From assembly GCF_009649635.1 (NCBI RefSeq), contig NZ_WJII01000005.1, positions 62,001 through 126,000 on the forward strand: a stretch of DNA of 64,000 nt. Reading direction: 5' to 3'. This document shows, in pieces, positions 8,839 to 18,019 of this stretch (the first letter of the stretch is position 1; each line of letters starts with the position of its first letter). Source of the stretch: Microbacterium sp. SYP-A9085. Its GTDB lineage: Bacteria > Actinomycetota > Actinomycetes > Actinomycetales > Microbacteriaceae. A program made the position numbers and the translations under genes. Below the pieces are notes generated by a model. The model made no database searches. It was not told where the DNA came from and was given only the letters and a program-made list of their open reading frames with translations.

Positions 8839-8844
8839 ACTCTA
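8839..8844 (-). promoter_or_regulatory. -10 box TAGAGT of the PAC2 gene
   Basis: On the minus strand TAGAGT is followed by six bases and then the ATG at 8832, matching leaderless spacing. Confidence 0.5.
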
Positions 8845-8919
8845 GGAGGCGGCGGGCGGAGCCGGGACCGATCCCGCTCACAGCGAACACGGCTGCATGG
8901 GCGCCGCGTATCCCGCTCT

Positions 8920-8925
8920 TAGGAT
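8920..8925 (+). promoter_or_regulatory. -10 box TAGGAT of pepA
   Basis: TAGGAT ends 7 nt before the ATG at 8933. AGGATGGAG also lies here and could act as a poor ribosome-binding site if transcription began further upstream. Confidence 0.5.
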
Positions 8926-8932
8926 GGAGCAC

Positions 8933-10408
8933 ATGCCGTTCCCGACCCTGGAGCACAGCAGCTCTTCCATCCGTGATTCCGATGCCGACGTCCTGATCCT
9001 CGCGCTCCCGCCCACGGACGATCCGCCGGCCGAGATCGACGGATTCCCGGGACTGGCCGCCGCGCTGACGGTGATCGGGTTCACCGGAACGGCCGGGTCG
9101 GTGCATCGCGTGTCGGTCGGGGACCTCCCCGGTCGCGCGATCGCCGTCGTCGGCACGGGGGCCGAGCCGACCGCGGATGCGGTCCGGGATGCCGTCGGGG
9201 CGGCGCTGCGCACGCTCACCGGATTCGCGCACGCGGCCGTGGCCGTCCCGGGTGCGGACGCCGCGACCCAGCGCGCCGCCGCCGAGGGCGCGATGCTGGG
9301 CGGCTACTGGTTCGACGACTACAAGACCGGCGAGGACCGCAAGCGCCCCGCGGGCGCGGTGACCGTCCACGGTGCGGACCTGACCGACGCCGACGTGGAG
9401 TGGATCACGCAGGCCGCGGCATCCGTCGCCCTCGTGAAGGACCTCACCACCACGCCCGCGCAGTGGCTGGGCCCGCAGGACCTCGCGCAGCGCGCGGTCG
9501 ACGCCGTCGCGGGTCTCCCTGTCGACGTCACGGTGCTCGACGAGACGCAGCTGGCCGAGGGCGGCTACGGCGGGATCATCGGCGTGGGCCAGGGCTCGGC
9601 GCGGCCGCCGCGGCTCGTGCGGCTCGAGTACGCCCCCGCCGCCGCGGACCGTCACGTGGCCCTCGTCGGCAAGGGCATCACGTTCGACACCGGCGGGCTG
9701 TCGCTGAAGCCGGCGGCATCCATGGTCGGGATGAAGGGCGACATGGCCGGTGCCGCGACGGTGCTCGCGGTGATCCGCGCGGCCGCCGCGCTGTCCCTGC
9801 CCGTGCGCGTCACGGCGTGGATGTGCATCGCCGACAACATGCCGTCGGGCTCCGCGATCCGCCCCGGTGACGTGCTGCGCACCCTCGGCGGGACGAGCGT
9901 GGAGGTCCTGAACACGGATGCCGAGGGCCGGCTGGTCCTCGCCGACGGCCTGGTTGCCGCGAGCCGGGAGAACCCCGACGTGATCATCGACGTCGCGACG
10001 CTCACCGGCGCCATCAGCGTGGCCCTGGGCACCCGGCACACCGGTGTGATGGGCGACGAGGAGGCCGTGTCGGAGTTCCTGGATGCCGCGCAGCGCACCG
10101 GCGAGCTCGCGTGGCCGCTGCCGCTCCCGGCGCACATGGAGAAGGAGCTGGACTCCTCCATCGCCGACGTCCAGAACGCGAAGATCGGCGACCGCTCCGG
10201 CGGGTCGCTGTTCGCGGGCCTGTTCCTGCAGCGCTTCGTCGGTCGCCGCGACGACCGCACCGACGCACCCCGTCTGCCGTGGGTGCACCTCGACATCGCC
10301 GGATCCGGCGAGAACCCGGGCGCCCCTTACGGATTCACGGACAAGGGCCCGACCGGCTCGACCGTGCGGGCGCTCATCACATTCCTGCAAGGAGCGGAAC
10401 AGCGATGA
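8933..10408 (+). CDS. pepA: Leucyl aminopeptidase (M17)
   Basis: 491-residue cytosolic metallo-aminopeptidase that removes N-terminal residues from peptides. The N-terminal macro-like domain covers about residues 1-165. The catalytic M17 domain shows the metal/catalytic lysine region VGKGITFDTGGLSLKP and GMKGDMAGAATV, and the signature NTDAEGRLVLADGL with the Asp/Glu metal ligands and catalytic Arg. Length is normal for the family. I start at ATG 8933 (MPFPTLEHS) because of the -10 spacing; an in-frame ATG at 8924 is possible. The stop overlaps lpd by ATGA, so peptide turnover and lpd are co-translated. Confidence 0.95.
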   Translation: MPFPTLEHSSSSIRDSDADVLILALPPTDDPPAEIDGFPGLAAALTVIGFTGTAGSVHRVSVGDLPGRAIAVVGTGAEPTADAVRDAVGAALRTLTGFAHAAVAVPGADAATQRAAAEGAMLGGYWFDDYKTGEDRKRPAGAVTVHGADLTDADVEWITQAAASVALVKDLTTTPAQWLGPQDLAQRAVDAVAGLPVDVTVLDETQLAEGGYGGIIGVGQGSARPPRLVRLEYAPAAADRHVALVGKGITFDTGGLSLKPAASMVGMKGDMAGAATVLAVIRAAAALSLPVRVTAWMCIADNMPSGSAIRPGDVLRTLGGTSVEVLNTDAEGRLVLADGLVAASRENPDVIIDVATLTGAISVALGTRHTGVMGDEEAVSEFLDAAQRTGELAWPLPLPAHMEKELDSSIADVQNAKIGDRSGGSLFAGLFLQRFVGRRDDRTDAPRLPWVHLDIAGSGENPGAPYGFTDKGPTGSTVRALITFLQGAEQR

Positions 10409-11778
10409 CAGAACACACCTACGACGTCGTGGTCCTCGGCGGCGGCAGCGGCGGCTACGCGGCCGCCCTGCGCGCGGCGGAACTGGGCAAGAGCGTTGCC
10501 CTCGTCGAGCGCGACAAAGTGGGCGGCACGTGCCTGCACCGCGGCTGCATCCCGACAAAGGCGCTCCTGCACGCCGCCGAGGTGGCCGACGCGGCCCGCG
10601 AGGCGGCGTCGTTCGGCGTGCGCGCGACGCTCGAGGGCATCGACGTCGCCGGCGTCCGCGCCTACCAGGAGGGCATCGTCGCCAAGAAGTACCGAGGGTT
10701 GGAGGGCCTGATCAAGGCGCGCGGCATCACGGTCGTCGCAGGCGACGGGATGCTGCAGCCCGACCGCACCATCACCGTAGGCGACGACGTGCTGCGCGGG
10801 ACCGATGTCGTGCTCGCCACGGGGTCGTACAGCCGGAGTCTTCCGGGGCTGGAGATCGGCGGCCGGATCATCACGAGCGAGCAGGCGCTGACGCTCGACG
10901 AGGTGCCGGCCACGGTCGCCATCCTCGGCGGCGGCGTGATCGGCGTCGAGTTCGCCAGCGTGTGGCGCTCGTTCGGCGCGGAGGTCACGATCATCGAGGC
11001 CCTGGACCACCTGGCGCCGAACGAGGACGTCGCGCTGAGCAAGGGGCTGGAGCGCGCGTTCCGCAAGCGCGGCATAGCGTTCTCGCTCGGAGTGCGGTTC
11101 GCCTCGGCGACGCAGACCGATGACGCGGTCACCGTCACGCTCGAGGACGGCAAGACGTTCGAGGCGGACCTGCTGCTGGTCGCCGTCGGACGCGGTCCCG
11201 CGACGTCGGGGATGGGCTTCGAGGAGGCCGGCGTGGTCCTCGAGCGCGGGTTCGTGCGCACGGACGAGCGCCTGCGCACCGACGTGCCGGGGGTGTGGGC
11301 CGTCGGCGACATTGTGCGCGGGCTGCAGCTGGCGCACCGCGGCTTCCAGCAGGGCGTGTTCGTGGCCGAGCAGATAGCGGGCCTCGACCCGCTGCCCGTC
11401 CCCGAGGCGCACATCCCCCGCGTCACGTACTGCAGCCCCGAGCTCGCATCGGTCGGGCTCACTCAGGCCCAGGCGGAGCAGGCCCACGGTGCGGACGGTG
11501 TCCGCGCGTATGAGTACAGCCTGGCGGGCAACGGGAAGAGCGAAATCATCGGCACGACCGGGCTCGTCAAGGTGGTCCGTCTGGTGGACGGGCCGGTCCT
11601 CGGCGTGCACCTGCTGGGCGACCGGGTCGGCGAGCTCATCACGGAGGGCCAGCTCGCCGTCGGGTGGGAGGCGAACCCCGAAGACATCGCCCCGCTGATC
11701 CATGCGCACCCCACGCAGAGTGAGGCGCTCGGCGAGGCGTTCCTCGCCCTGGCGGGCAAACCGCTGCACGCGCTCTGA
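10405..11778 (+). CDS. lpd: Dihydrolipoyl dehydrogenase (E3)
   Basis: 457-residue FAD/NAD flavoprotein that reoxidises the dihydrolipoyl groups of 2-oxoacid dehydrogenase complexes. Visible: N-terminal FAD dinucleotide fold VVVLGGGSGGYAAAL, redox-active disulfide GGTCLHRGCIPTK, NAD fold VAILGGGVIGVEFASV, second FAD motif VPGVWAVGDIV, and C-terminal catalytic HAHPTQSEALGEA with the His-Glu pair. Start is set by the ATGA overlap with pepA. The E2 gene follows 65 bp downstream; aceE lies 18 kb away and probably uses the same E3. Confidence 0.97.
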   Translation: MTEHTYDVVVLGGGSGGYAAALRAAELGKSVALVERDKVGGTCLHRGCIPTKALLHAAEVADAAREAASFGVRATLEGIDVAGVRAYQEGIVAKKYRGLEGLIKARGITVVAGDGMLQPDRTITVGDDVLRGTDVVLATGSYSRSLPGLEIGGRIITSEQALTLDEVPATVAILGGGVIGVEFASVWRSFGAEVTIIEALDHLAPNEDVALSKGLERAFRKRGIAFSLGVRFASATQTDDAVTVTLEDGKTFEADLLLVAVGRGPATSGMGFEEAGVVLERGFVRTDERLRTDVPGVWAVGDIVRGLQLAHRGFQQGVFVAEQIAGLDPLPVPEAHIPRVTYCSPELASVGLTQAQAEQAHGADGVRAYEYSLAGNGKSEIIGTTGLVKVVRLVDGPVLGVHLLGDRVGELITEGQLAVGWEANPEDIAPLIHAHPTQSEALGEAFLALAGKPLHAL

Positions 11779-11843
11779 CCGGCGTGCGCACGGGCGCATC
11801 ACTAAGCTAGGAATGACAGATGGCTTCTGAAGGAGACACACCC

Positions 11844-13619
11844 ATGAGCACTTCCGTGGTCCTCCCCGCGCTCGGCGAGAGCGTCACCGAGGGAACGGTC
11901 ACCCGCTGGCTCAAGAACGTCGGCGACACCGTGCAGGAGGACGAGGGTCTGCTCGAGATCTCCACAGACAAGGTGGACACGGAGATCCCCTCCCCGGTCA
12001 GCGGGGTGATCGAGGAGATCCTCGTGGCCGAGGACGAGACCGTCGAAGTCGGCGCCGTGCTGGCGAAGATCGGTGACGGGTCCGGCGCCGCGCAGGAGCC
12101 CGCCGCCGAGCAGCAGCCCGCCGCCGCTCGGGACGCCGCTCCCGCTGAGGAAGCCGCTCCCGCTGAGGCGCCCGCGCCGGCCGAGGAGCCCGCGCCGGTG
12201 ACCACGCCGTCCGCGGGCGGCGCCCACGACGTCGTGCTGCCGGAGCTCGGCGAGAGCGTCACGGAGGGCACCGTCACCCGCTGGCTCAAGCAGGTGGGCG
12301 ACAGCGTCCAGGTCGACGAGCCGCTGCTGGAGATCTCCACGGACAAGGTCGACACGGAGATCCCGTCGCCGTTCGCCGGCGTGATCCAGGAGATCCTCGT
12401 GGCCGAGGACGAGACCGTCGCCGTGGGCTCCCCGCTCGTCCGCATCGGCGACAGCGAGGGCGCTGCGACGGCCGAGCCCGCGCAGTCAGACGCCACCGCA
12501 CCGGCGGCATCCGCGCCGCCCGCGTCAGCATCCGCGCCCGAGGCGGCTGCTCCGGCTGCCCCTGCTGCTCCCGCACAGCCCGCTCCCGCCGCGCAGCCAA
12601 CCGCACCGGCCGCCCCGCAGCAGGCCGCACCCGCCGCACCGCGGCAGGCCGCGCCTGCTGCCCCGGCGCCCCAGCCCGCCGCGCCCGCCCGGCCGGCCCC
12701 GGCGGCGCCGGCCGGCGACGAGATCACGTACGTCACCCCGCTGGTGCGCCGACTGGCTCAGCAGCAGGGTGTGGACCTGTCCACGGTGACCGGCACCGGT
12801 GTCGGCGGACGCATCCGCAAGGAGGACGTCCTGAAGGCCGCCGAGGCGGCATCCGCCCCGGCTCCGGAGCCCGCCGCCGCACCCGCGCCACTGGAGGTCT
12901 CCCCGCTGCGCGGAACGCGGCAGCCGATGTCGCGGCTGCGCAAGGTCCTCGCCGAGCGTGCCGTGGCCTCGATGCAGCAGACCGCACAGCTGACGACAGT
13001 GGTCGAGGTCGACGTCACCCGGCTCGCCGCGCTGCGCGACCGCGTGAAGGCGGACTTCCTCGCCAAGACCGGGACGAAGCTGTCGTTCCTGCCGTTCTTC
13101 GCGATCGCCGCCACCGAGGCCCTGCAGGCCTACCCGGTGATCAACGCGACGGTGGACGGCGACGAGATCGTGTACCCACCCTCCGAGAACCTGTCGATAG
13201 CCGTCGACACCGAACGCGGGCTGCTCACGCCGGTGGTCCGGGATGCCGCGTCGAAGAACATCGCCCAGATAGCGCACGAGATCGCCGACCTGGCCGCTCG
13301 CACCCGCGACAACAAGCTCAAGCCCGACGAGCTGGGCGGCGGAACGTTCACGCTGACCAACACCGGGTCACGGGGGGCACTGTTCGACACGCCGGTCGTG
13401 TTCCTGCCGCAGTCCGCGATCCTCGGCACCGGCACTGTGGTCAAGCGCCCCGGAGTCGTGTCGGTCGACGGCCGGGACGCCATCTCCATCCGGTCCTCCG
13501 TCTACCTCGCGCTGTCGTACGACCACCGCGTCATCGACGGCGCCGACGCTGCACGCTTCCTGGCCGCAGTCAAGGCGCGCCTGGAAGCGGGCGCCTTCGA
13601 GGACGTCCTCGGCATCTGA
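11844..13619 (+). CDS. sucB: 2-oxoglutarate/pyruvate dehydrogenase E2, dihydrolipoamide acyltransferase
   Basis: 591-residue E2. Two lipoyl domains (about residues 3-78 and 125-200), each with the lipoylated lysine in [15 protein letters not shown] long Ala/Pro linker (about 205-300) leads to an E3-binding domain ([26 protein letters not shown]). The catalytic domain ends with the acyltransferase signature [16 protein letters not shown] (His and Asp). ATG at 11844 follows AAGGAG. Lying directly after lpd, it forms a core E3-E2 pair; in many actinobacteria this E2 (often annotated SucB) serves pyruvate dehydrogenase, so the substrate is not fixed by sequence. It converges with the next gene, 9 bp apart. 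Confidence 0.92.
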   Translation: MSTSVVLPALGESVTEGTVTRWLKNVGDTVQEDEGLLEISTDKVDTEIPSPVSGVIEEILVAEDETVEVGAVLAKIGDGSGAAQEPAAEQQPAAARDAAPAEEAAPAEAPAPAEEPAPVTTPSAGGAHDVVLPELGESVTEGTVTRWLKQVGDSVQVDEPLLEISTDKVDTEIPSPFAGVIQEILVAEDETVAVGSPLVRIGDSEGAATAEPAQSDATAPAASAPPASASAPEAAAPAAPAAPAQPAPAAQPTAPAAPQQAAPAAPRQAAPAAPAPQPAAPARPAPAAPAGDEITYVTPLVRRLAQQQGVDLSTVTGTGVGGRIRKEDVLKAAEAASAPAPEPAAAPAPLEVSPLRGTRQPMSRLRKVLAERAVASMQQTAQLTTVVEVDVTRLAALRDRVKADFLAKTGTKLSFLPFFAIAATEALQAYPVINATVDGDEIVYPPSENLSIAVDTERGLLTPVVRDAASKNIAQIAHEIADLAARTRDNKLKPDELGGGTFTLTNTGSRGALFDTPVVFLPQSAILGTGTVVKRPGVVSVDGRDAISIRSSVYLALSYDHRVIDGADAARFLAAVKARLEAGAFEDVLGI

Positions 13620-13628
13620 GAACCGCAC

Positions 13629-14912
13629 TCATGGCTGCGGCGTGACGTCTCGTACATCGCGCAGCAGCCATGAGCCGTCTTCGCGCACGACGACGATGAA
13701 CTGATCGGCTTCCGCGCCGTCGCGGGGGTGGACCCGCAGCACGGCCGCGCCACCGAAGTCGTCCAGCAGCGTGAGGGTCCGCGCCTCGTCCGGCAGCTCG
13801 ACCGCACCGCCCGCGAGCTCGGCTCGCGGGTCCTCCTGCGTCCTCGCCCGGCACGACCGGTCCGCGCACGCCCTCCGGGCGCGCAGCAGCGCCGCGGTCG
13901 CCGCGGTGACCTCGGCCCCGGCATCCGGGGGCGCCGTCGCCGTCGGCGTCACGCGCGGGGGCGTCCGCGTGGCGGAGGGCGTCGGGCTGGGGCCCTCCGC
14001 CGTCGCCGGCGGATCGTCGCCCGGCGCCCACAGCAGGCCCACGCAGAGGACGACCGCGCCGACGACGCCCGCAAGCAGCACGGGATGCCGGCGGCGGCCG
14101 GGACGGTCCGCGCGCACCCGGCGCCACAGCGCGGTGAGGGCCCCGGACGCGAGCTCGGCCAGCGACCGGTCCACGTGCGGGACCAGCGGCTGCCACCACG
14201 GCGTGCGCTCCCCCACCTGCGCCGCCTCCGGTTCCGCCGGCACGATGTTCGCCGTCCGGCGCGGGTGTTCCGACCGGAGCACCGTCGTGGCCAGCGGCTC
14301 CGGGGGCGCAACCGCGAACAGCCCGGCCTCGACGTCCTCGATCCCGGCCCGCACGGCGCGGGGATCGGCGACCCGTTCCCGTGCGGCATCCATCGCGTGT
14401 ACCAGCGCGGGCCCCGCCCCATCGCACAGGGCGAGCAGGATCGCATCCGCGGCCTCGCCGGCGGGCGGTCCCTCCCCGCCGACGAGAAGAGGACGCCCGT
14501 CCTCGGCGAGCCACCACTGCGCACCGCCCGTGTCGCCCGCGGACAGCGCCTCGGCCGTGCCGCGCAGCACGCTCACCGCGAGCGTGACAGCCTCCCCGTC
14601 CGACAGCGGGATGCCGGCCCCGGCCCGTCGCGCGAGGAAGCCGTCGACTCTCTCCGTGCACACGGGCAGCACCGCGAGGTGGCCCTCCGCGCAGCGGATC
14701 AGATCCCGAGGCGCGGCGATGTGCCCGTCGGAGGGCGCGCGCCACGTCCACATCCCGTCCAACTCGCGCACCTCCACGAGCATGCAGGTCGCACCGTCGA
14801 TCACGGCGAGCCACCCCGGCCACGGCGCACCCGGCGGCTCAAGCCGCCGGATCCGACGGCCACCCGTCGTCAGCGCGCCGCCGCGGTCCGGTGGGATGTC
14901 GGGATCCGTCAT
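13629..14912 (-). CDS. Single-pass membrane protein of unknown function
   Basis: 427 residues, not recognised. About 1-250 form a soluble, Ala/Leu/Glu-rich region with GWLAVIDGATCMLVEV and AVTLAVSVLRGTAEALSAG. One hydrophobic segment (VLLAGVVGAVVLCVGLLWAP, about 283-302) is followed by a Pro/Thr-rich extracytoplasmic stretch and a ~95-residue tail ending in FIVVVREDGSWLLRDVRDV. Two Cys (ACADRSCRAR) in the tail could form a disulfide. Topology resembles kinase-like membrane proteins with an outside sensor, but no kinase motif is present. ATG at 14912 follows GAGGGT. Divergent from the DUF4191 gene. Confidence 0.7.
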   Translation of the reverse strand: MTDPDIPPDRGGALTTGGRRIRRLEPPGAPWPGWLAVIDGATCMLVEVRELDGMWTWRAPSDGHIAAPRDLIRCAEGHLAVLPVCTERVDGFLARRAGAGIPLSDGEAVTLAVSVLRGTAEALSAGDTGGAQWWLAEDGRPLLVGGEGPPAGEAADAILLALCDGAGPALVHAMDAARERVADPRAVRAGIEDVEAGLFAVAPPEPLATTVLRSEHPRRTANIVPAEPEAAQVGERTPWWQPLVPHVDRSLAELASGALTALWRRVRADRPGRRRHPVLLAGVVGAVVLCVGLLWAPGDDPPATAEGPSPTPSATRTPPRVTPTATAPPDAGAEVTAATAALLRARRACADRSCRARTQEDPRAELAGGAVELPDEARTLTLLDDFGGAAVLRVHPRDGAEADQFIVVVREDGSWLLRDVRDVTPQP

Positions 14913-15014
14913 ACCCTCAGGGTCCCGGGAACGACGTCCGCTGCGAGCGCCTGGCGACCGATCTGGGGAGGGTTCAGCGGCAGCCCCCGGCTGGGGAGGA
15001 TCCGCCGCAAAAGG

Positions 15015-15020
15015 TAGGCT
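15015..15020 (+). promoter_or_regulatory. -10 box TAGGCT of the DUF4191 gene
   Basis: TAGGCT ends 7 nt before the ATG at 15028. The intervening GGAGGG would also serve as Shine-Dalgarno on a longer message, so leaderless status is less certain than elsewhere. Confidence 0.45.
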
Positions 15021-15027
15021 GGAGGGT

Positions 15028-15738
15028 ATGGCCGCTCGCAGTACCCCCGCCGAGAAGAAGCCGAACTTCTTCTCCCAGCTCAAGTCCCTCTTCGTGTTCA
15101 CGAAGGACGTCTTCCCATGGTTGCCGTGGGCTCTGGGCGGCATCCTGCTCGCCGGCATCTGGGTGGGCATCCTGATCGGCTTCCTGATCCCGCCGTTCGC
15201 GATCTGGAGCATAGTGCTGTGGGGCGTGACCGGCCTGCTGTTCGGCATCCTCGTCTGCCTGATGACGATGACGAGGCTGTCGACGCGGGCCATGTACCAG
15301 AAGATCGACGGCCGTCCCGGCGCCGTGGGCCACGTGCTGTCGACGTCGCTGGGCCGCGCGTGGCAGGCCGCCGAGACGCCCGTGGGCGTGAACCCGAAGA
15401 CGCAGGATGCCGTGTACCGCACGGTGGGTCGCGGCGGCATCGTCGTGGTCGGCGAGGGTGCGCGCGGGCGGCTGACGCGGCTCATCAACGAGGAGCGGTC
15501 CAAGGTGAAGCGCGTGGCCAGCGGCGTGCCGATCACGGTGCTGTACGTGGGCCACGGCGACGACGACGTCGCGATCGGCGACCTCGCGAAGACCATCAAG
15601 AAGCTCCCGAAGGCCATCAACCGGCCGACGCAGGCCGCGGTGATCAAGCGCATCGACTCGGTGTCGCAGTCGCTGGCGTCGCTGCCGATCCCGAAGGGCA
15701 TCGACCCGATGCGGGCGCGCGCGCCGCGTCCGCGCTGA
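15028..15738 (+). CDS. DUF4191 membrane protein
   Basis: 236 residues. Two adjacent transmembrane helices (about 30-55, LPWALGGILLAGIWVGILIGFL; and 58-82, IWSIVLWGVTGLLFGILVCLM) form a hairpin; both ends are cytoplasmic by the positive-inside rule, with a basic N-terminus. The soluble C-terminal part is rich in Lys/Arg and includes YRTVGRGGIVVVGEGARGRL. DUF4191 proteins are widespread in actinobacteria near glnA and lipoate/2-oxoacid dehydrogenase genes, as here. Function unknown. Confidence 0.85.
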   Translation: MAARSTPAEKKPNFFSQLKSLFVFTKDVFPWLPWALGGILLAGIWVGILIGFLIPPFAIWSIVLWGVTGLLFGILVCLMTMTRLSTRAMYQKIDGRPGAVGHVLSTSLGRAWQAAETPVGVNPKTQDAVYRTVGRGGIVVVGEGARGRLTRLINEERSKVKRVASGVPITVLYVGHGDDDVAIGDLAKTIKKLPKAINRPTQAAVIKRIDSVSQSLASLPIPKGIDPMRARAPRPR

Positions 15739-15744
15739 CCGGTC

Positions 15745-16173
15745 TCAGACTCGCAGCAGGACGGTGCCGGCGGCCTTGTCGTGCAGGCCGCGGTGATCGG
15801 CATCCCACACCAGCACGGGAATGATCAGGAACAGCAGCGCTGTGCGTACGACCGGGCGCCACACGCCCACCCAGCCGCCGCCGAGCCGGGCCAGGCGCAG
15901 ACCCATGATGCGGTGCCCCGGGCTGCCGCCGATCGTCGGGATGAACAGGATCTGCACGGCCGCGAACACGATGTTCGTCGCCCACGGGTCCGCGACGAGG
16001 ACGCCGGTGACCGGGTCGGTCGAGTGGAAGAACGCGTAGCCGATCAGGGCCGCCGTCGCGACGTCGATCGCCAGGGCCGCCAGGCGCCGACCGAACCGGG
16101 CGACGCTGTTCGGGCCGGAGGCGGGAAGGCCCAGACGTGCGCCGGGATGGGTGGGGGCTTTCGCGTCGGGCAC
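15745..16173 (-). CDS. RDD family membrane protein
   Basis: 142 residues with the RDD signature: FGRRLAALAIDVATAALIGY (Arg then Asp in TM1), WATNIVFAAVQILFIPTIGG, and SPGHRIMGLRLARLG, then a third hydrophobic segment LLFLIIPVLVW. RDD proteins are small integral membrane proteins, some of them transporters; no substrate can be named. GTG start at 16173 lies 6 nt after TAGGCT. Divergent from glnA, sharing the interval that holds the GlnR-type box. Confidence 0.85.
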   Translation of the reverse strand: MPDAKAPTHPGARLGLPASGPNSVARFGRRLAALAIDVATAALIGYAFFHSTDPVTGVLVADPWATNIVFAAVQILFIPTIGGSPGHRIMGLRLARLGGGWVGVWRPVVRTALLFLIIPVLVWDADHRGLHDKAAGTVLLRV

Positions 16174-16179
16174 CCGTCC

Positions 16180-16185
16180 AGCCTA
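16180..16185 (-). promoter_or_regulatory. -10 box TAGGCT of the RDD gene
   Basis: Minus-strand TAGGCT, six bases, then GTG at 16173. Predicted leaderless message. Confidence 0.5.
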
Positions 16186-16194
16186 GACGGCCGT

Positions 16195-16232
16195 GTAACA
16201 CGCCGGAAACATTCGGGACATGACCGGGCAAC
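16195..16232 (+). promoter_or_regulatory. GlnR-type operator upstream of glnA
   Basis: Four half-sites at exact 6-base intervals: GTAAC (16195-16199), GAAAC (16206-16210), GACAT (16217-16221), GCAAC (16228-16232). This fits the GlnR consensus gTnAC-n6-GaAAC repeated; the first pair is perfect and the second weaker. It ends about 70 bp before the glnA start. GlnR (OmpR-type) controls nitrogen genes in actinobacteria. Confidence 0.7.
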
Positions 16233-16300
16233 GCGGCCCCGGTAGCGTCGTAGCCATCCGCCCCCGCGGATTCCACCGCACCCGACACTGCTGGAGAGAC

Positions 16301-17725
16301 ATGTTCAAGGATCCCGCCGAGGTGCTGTCGTTCATCAAGGACGAGGACGTGAAATTCCTCGACATCCGGTTCACGGACATGCCTGGTGTGCAGCAGCACT
16401 TCAACATCCCCGCTTCGACCGTCGACGAGGAGTTCTTCAGCGTCGGCCAGCTGTTCGACGGGTCCTCCATCCGCGGGTTCGCCAGCATCCACGAGTCCGA
16501 CATGCAGCTCATCCCGGACGTGACGACGGCGTACGTCGACCCGTTCCGTGAGGCGAAGACGCTGATCATGGTGTTCGACATCTACAACCCGCGCACCGGC
16601 GAGATCTACCCGAAGGACCCGCGGCAGGTGGCCAAGAAGGCCGAGAAGTACCTCGCGTCCACGGGGATCGCGGACACTGCGTTCTTCGCCCCGGAGGCGG
16701 AGTTCTACATCTTCGACGACGTGCGCTACGAGGTGAAGCAGAACGCGAGCTTCTACGCGGTGGATTCCGAGGAGGGCGCGTGGAACACCGGCCGCGAGGA
16801 GGAGGGCGGCAACCTCGGCAACAAGACGCCCTTCAAGGGCGGCTACTTCCCGGTCGCGCCCGTCGACAAGCAGGCGGACCTGCGCGATGACATTAGCCTG
16901 AAGCTGATCGAGGCGGGCCTGGTGCTCGAGCGTGCGCACCACGAGGTCGGCAGCGGCGGGCAGGCCGAGATCAACTACCGGTTCGACACTCTCGTCGCCG
17001 CCGCCGACGACATCCTCAAGTTCAAGTACATCGTCAAGAACACGGCAGAGCAGTGGGGCAAGACCGCCACGTTCATGCCCAAGCCGCTGTACGGCGACAA
17101 CGGATCCGGGATGCACACGCACCAGTCGCTGTGGCTGAACGGGTCGCCGCTGTTCTACGACGAGAAGGGCTATGGCGGGCTCAGCGACGTCGCGCGGTGG
17201 TACATCGGCGGCATCCTCGCCCACGCGCCGGCCGTGCTTGCGTTCACGAACCCGACGCTGAACAGCTATCACCGGCTGGTGAAGGGCTTCGAGGCGCCCG
17301 TCAACCTCGTCTACTCCGCCGGCAACCGGTCCGCGGCGATCCGGATCCCGATCACCGGGTCGAACCCGAAGGCCAAGCGCATCGAGTTCCGCGCGCCGGA
17401 TGCCTCGGGCAACCCCTACCTCGCGTTCGCGGCGCAGCTGATGGCGGGCCTCGACGGCATCAAGAACCGCATCGAGCCGCACGAGCCGGTCGACAAGGAC
17501 CTGTACGAGCTGCCGCCCGAGGAGGCCAAGGACATCCCGCAGGTGCCGAACTCCCTGCAGGACTCGCTGGACGCGCTGGCCGCCGACCACGCGTTCCTGC
17601 TCGAGGGCGGTGTGTTCACGCCCGAACTTATCCAGACCTGGATCGAGTACAAGATCGAGAACGAGATAAAGCCGCTCGCGCAGCGCCCGCACCCGTTCGA
17701 GTACGAGCTGTACTACGGCGTGTAG
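16301..17725 (+). CDS. glnA: Glutamine synthetase type I
   Basis: 474-residue ATP-dependent ammonia-assimilating dodecamer. Signatures: beta-grasp N-terminus with [21 protein letters not shown] (metal Glu), [44 protein letters not shown], and [21 protein letters not shown]. The adenylylation site is recognisable as DLYELPPEE, the target Tyr of GlnE, whose gene is the next CDS (convergent). ATG at 16301 follows GGAGAG. The upstream GlnR box supports induction on nitrogen limitation. Confidence 0.97.
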   Translation: MFKDPAEVLSFIKDEDVKFLDIRFTDMPGVQQHFNIPASTVDEEFFSVGQLFDGSSIRGFASIHESDMQLIPDVTTAYVDPFREAKTLIMVFDIYNPRTGEIYPKDPRQVAKKAEKYLASTGIADTAFFAPEAEFYIFDDVRYEVKQNASFYAVDSEEGAWNTGREEEGGNLGNKTPFKGGYFPVAPVDKQADLRDDISLKLIEAGLVLERAHHEVGSGGQAEINYRFDTLVAAADDILKFKYIVKNTAEQWGKTATFMPKPLYGDNGSGMHTHQSLWLNGSPLFYDEKGYGGLSDVARWYIGGILAHAPAVLAFTNPTLNSYHRLVKGFEAPVNLVYSAGNRSAAIRIPITGSNPKAKRIEFRAPDASGNPYLAFAAQLMAGLDGIKNRIEPHEPVDKDLYELPPEEAKDIPQVPNSLQDSLDALAADHAFLLEGGVFTPELIQTWIEYKIENEIKPLAQRPHPFEYELYYGV

Positions 17726-17742
17726 GCGTCACGGCACACCGA

Positions 17743-17777
17743 GGAGCCCGCTCCGGCATCACGCCGCGGCGGGCTCC
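17743..17777 (+). terminator. Stem-loop after glnA
   Basis: GGAGCCCGC (17743-17751) pairs perfectly with GCGGGCTCC (17769-17777) around a 17-base loop, 18 bp after the glnA stop. An outer CACGGCAC/GTGCCGTG pair could extend it. No U-tract. Confidence 0.5.
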
Positions 17778-17808
17778 GTCGTGCGCGGCCCGTGCCGTGT
17801 GTCGGGTT

Positions 17809-17985
17809 CGTCTCGCACGACGTGCGGGATGGATGCCGCAGCATCCACATCTTCTGCGGCCGGCCGACGACGGTGTCGCACAAACCGCGAGATATGTGTT
17901 CCCGAACTCGCACCTTCTGCGACCGCATCGTGAGCGTGTCGCACAACGTGCGGGATGGATGCCCTGCATCCCACATCTACTGCGA
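17809..17985. repeat. Three ~50-bp imperfect repeats between convergent glnA and glnE
   Basis: Copies at about 17809-17858, 17873-17922 and 17936-17985, spaced 64 and 63 bp. Each starts GTSTCGCAC and ends CTTCTGCG or CTACTGCG, so the ends are inverted repeats (TCGCA/TGCGA). Copies A and C are close (CGTGCGGGATGGATGCC core with a GGATGC/GCATCC inner stem); copy B has a diverged core. A minimal 19-bp version occurs at 51344-51362. REP-like or miniature mobile element; no coding potential. Confidence 0.7.
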
Positions 17986-18019
17986 TACGTCCGCGGAGCA
18001 CACGGCGCGCAAGAACCGG

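Noticed and set aside
13629-14912. Ser/Thr kinase-like membrane sensor
   Set aside because: Topology is suggestive, but there is no glycine-rich loop, catalytic HRD or DFG motif.
17809-17985. Possible CRISPR array
   Set aside because: Only three imperfect copies with internal inverted repeats; gaps between copies are about 13 bp and there are no cas genes.
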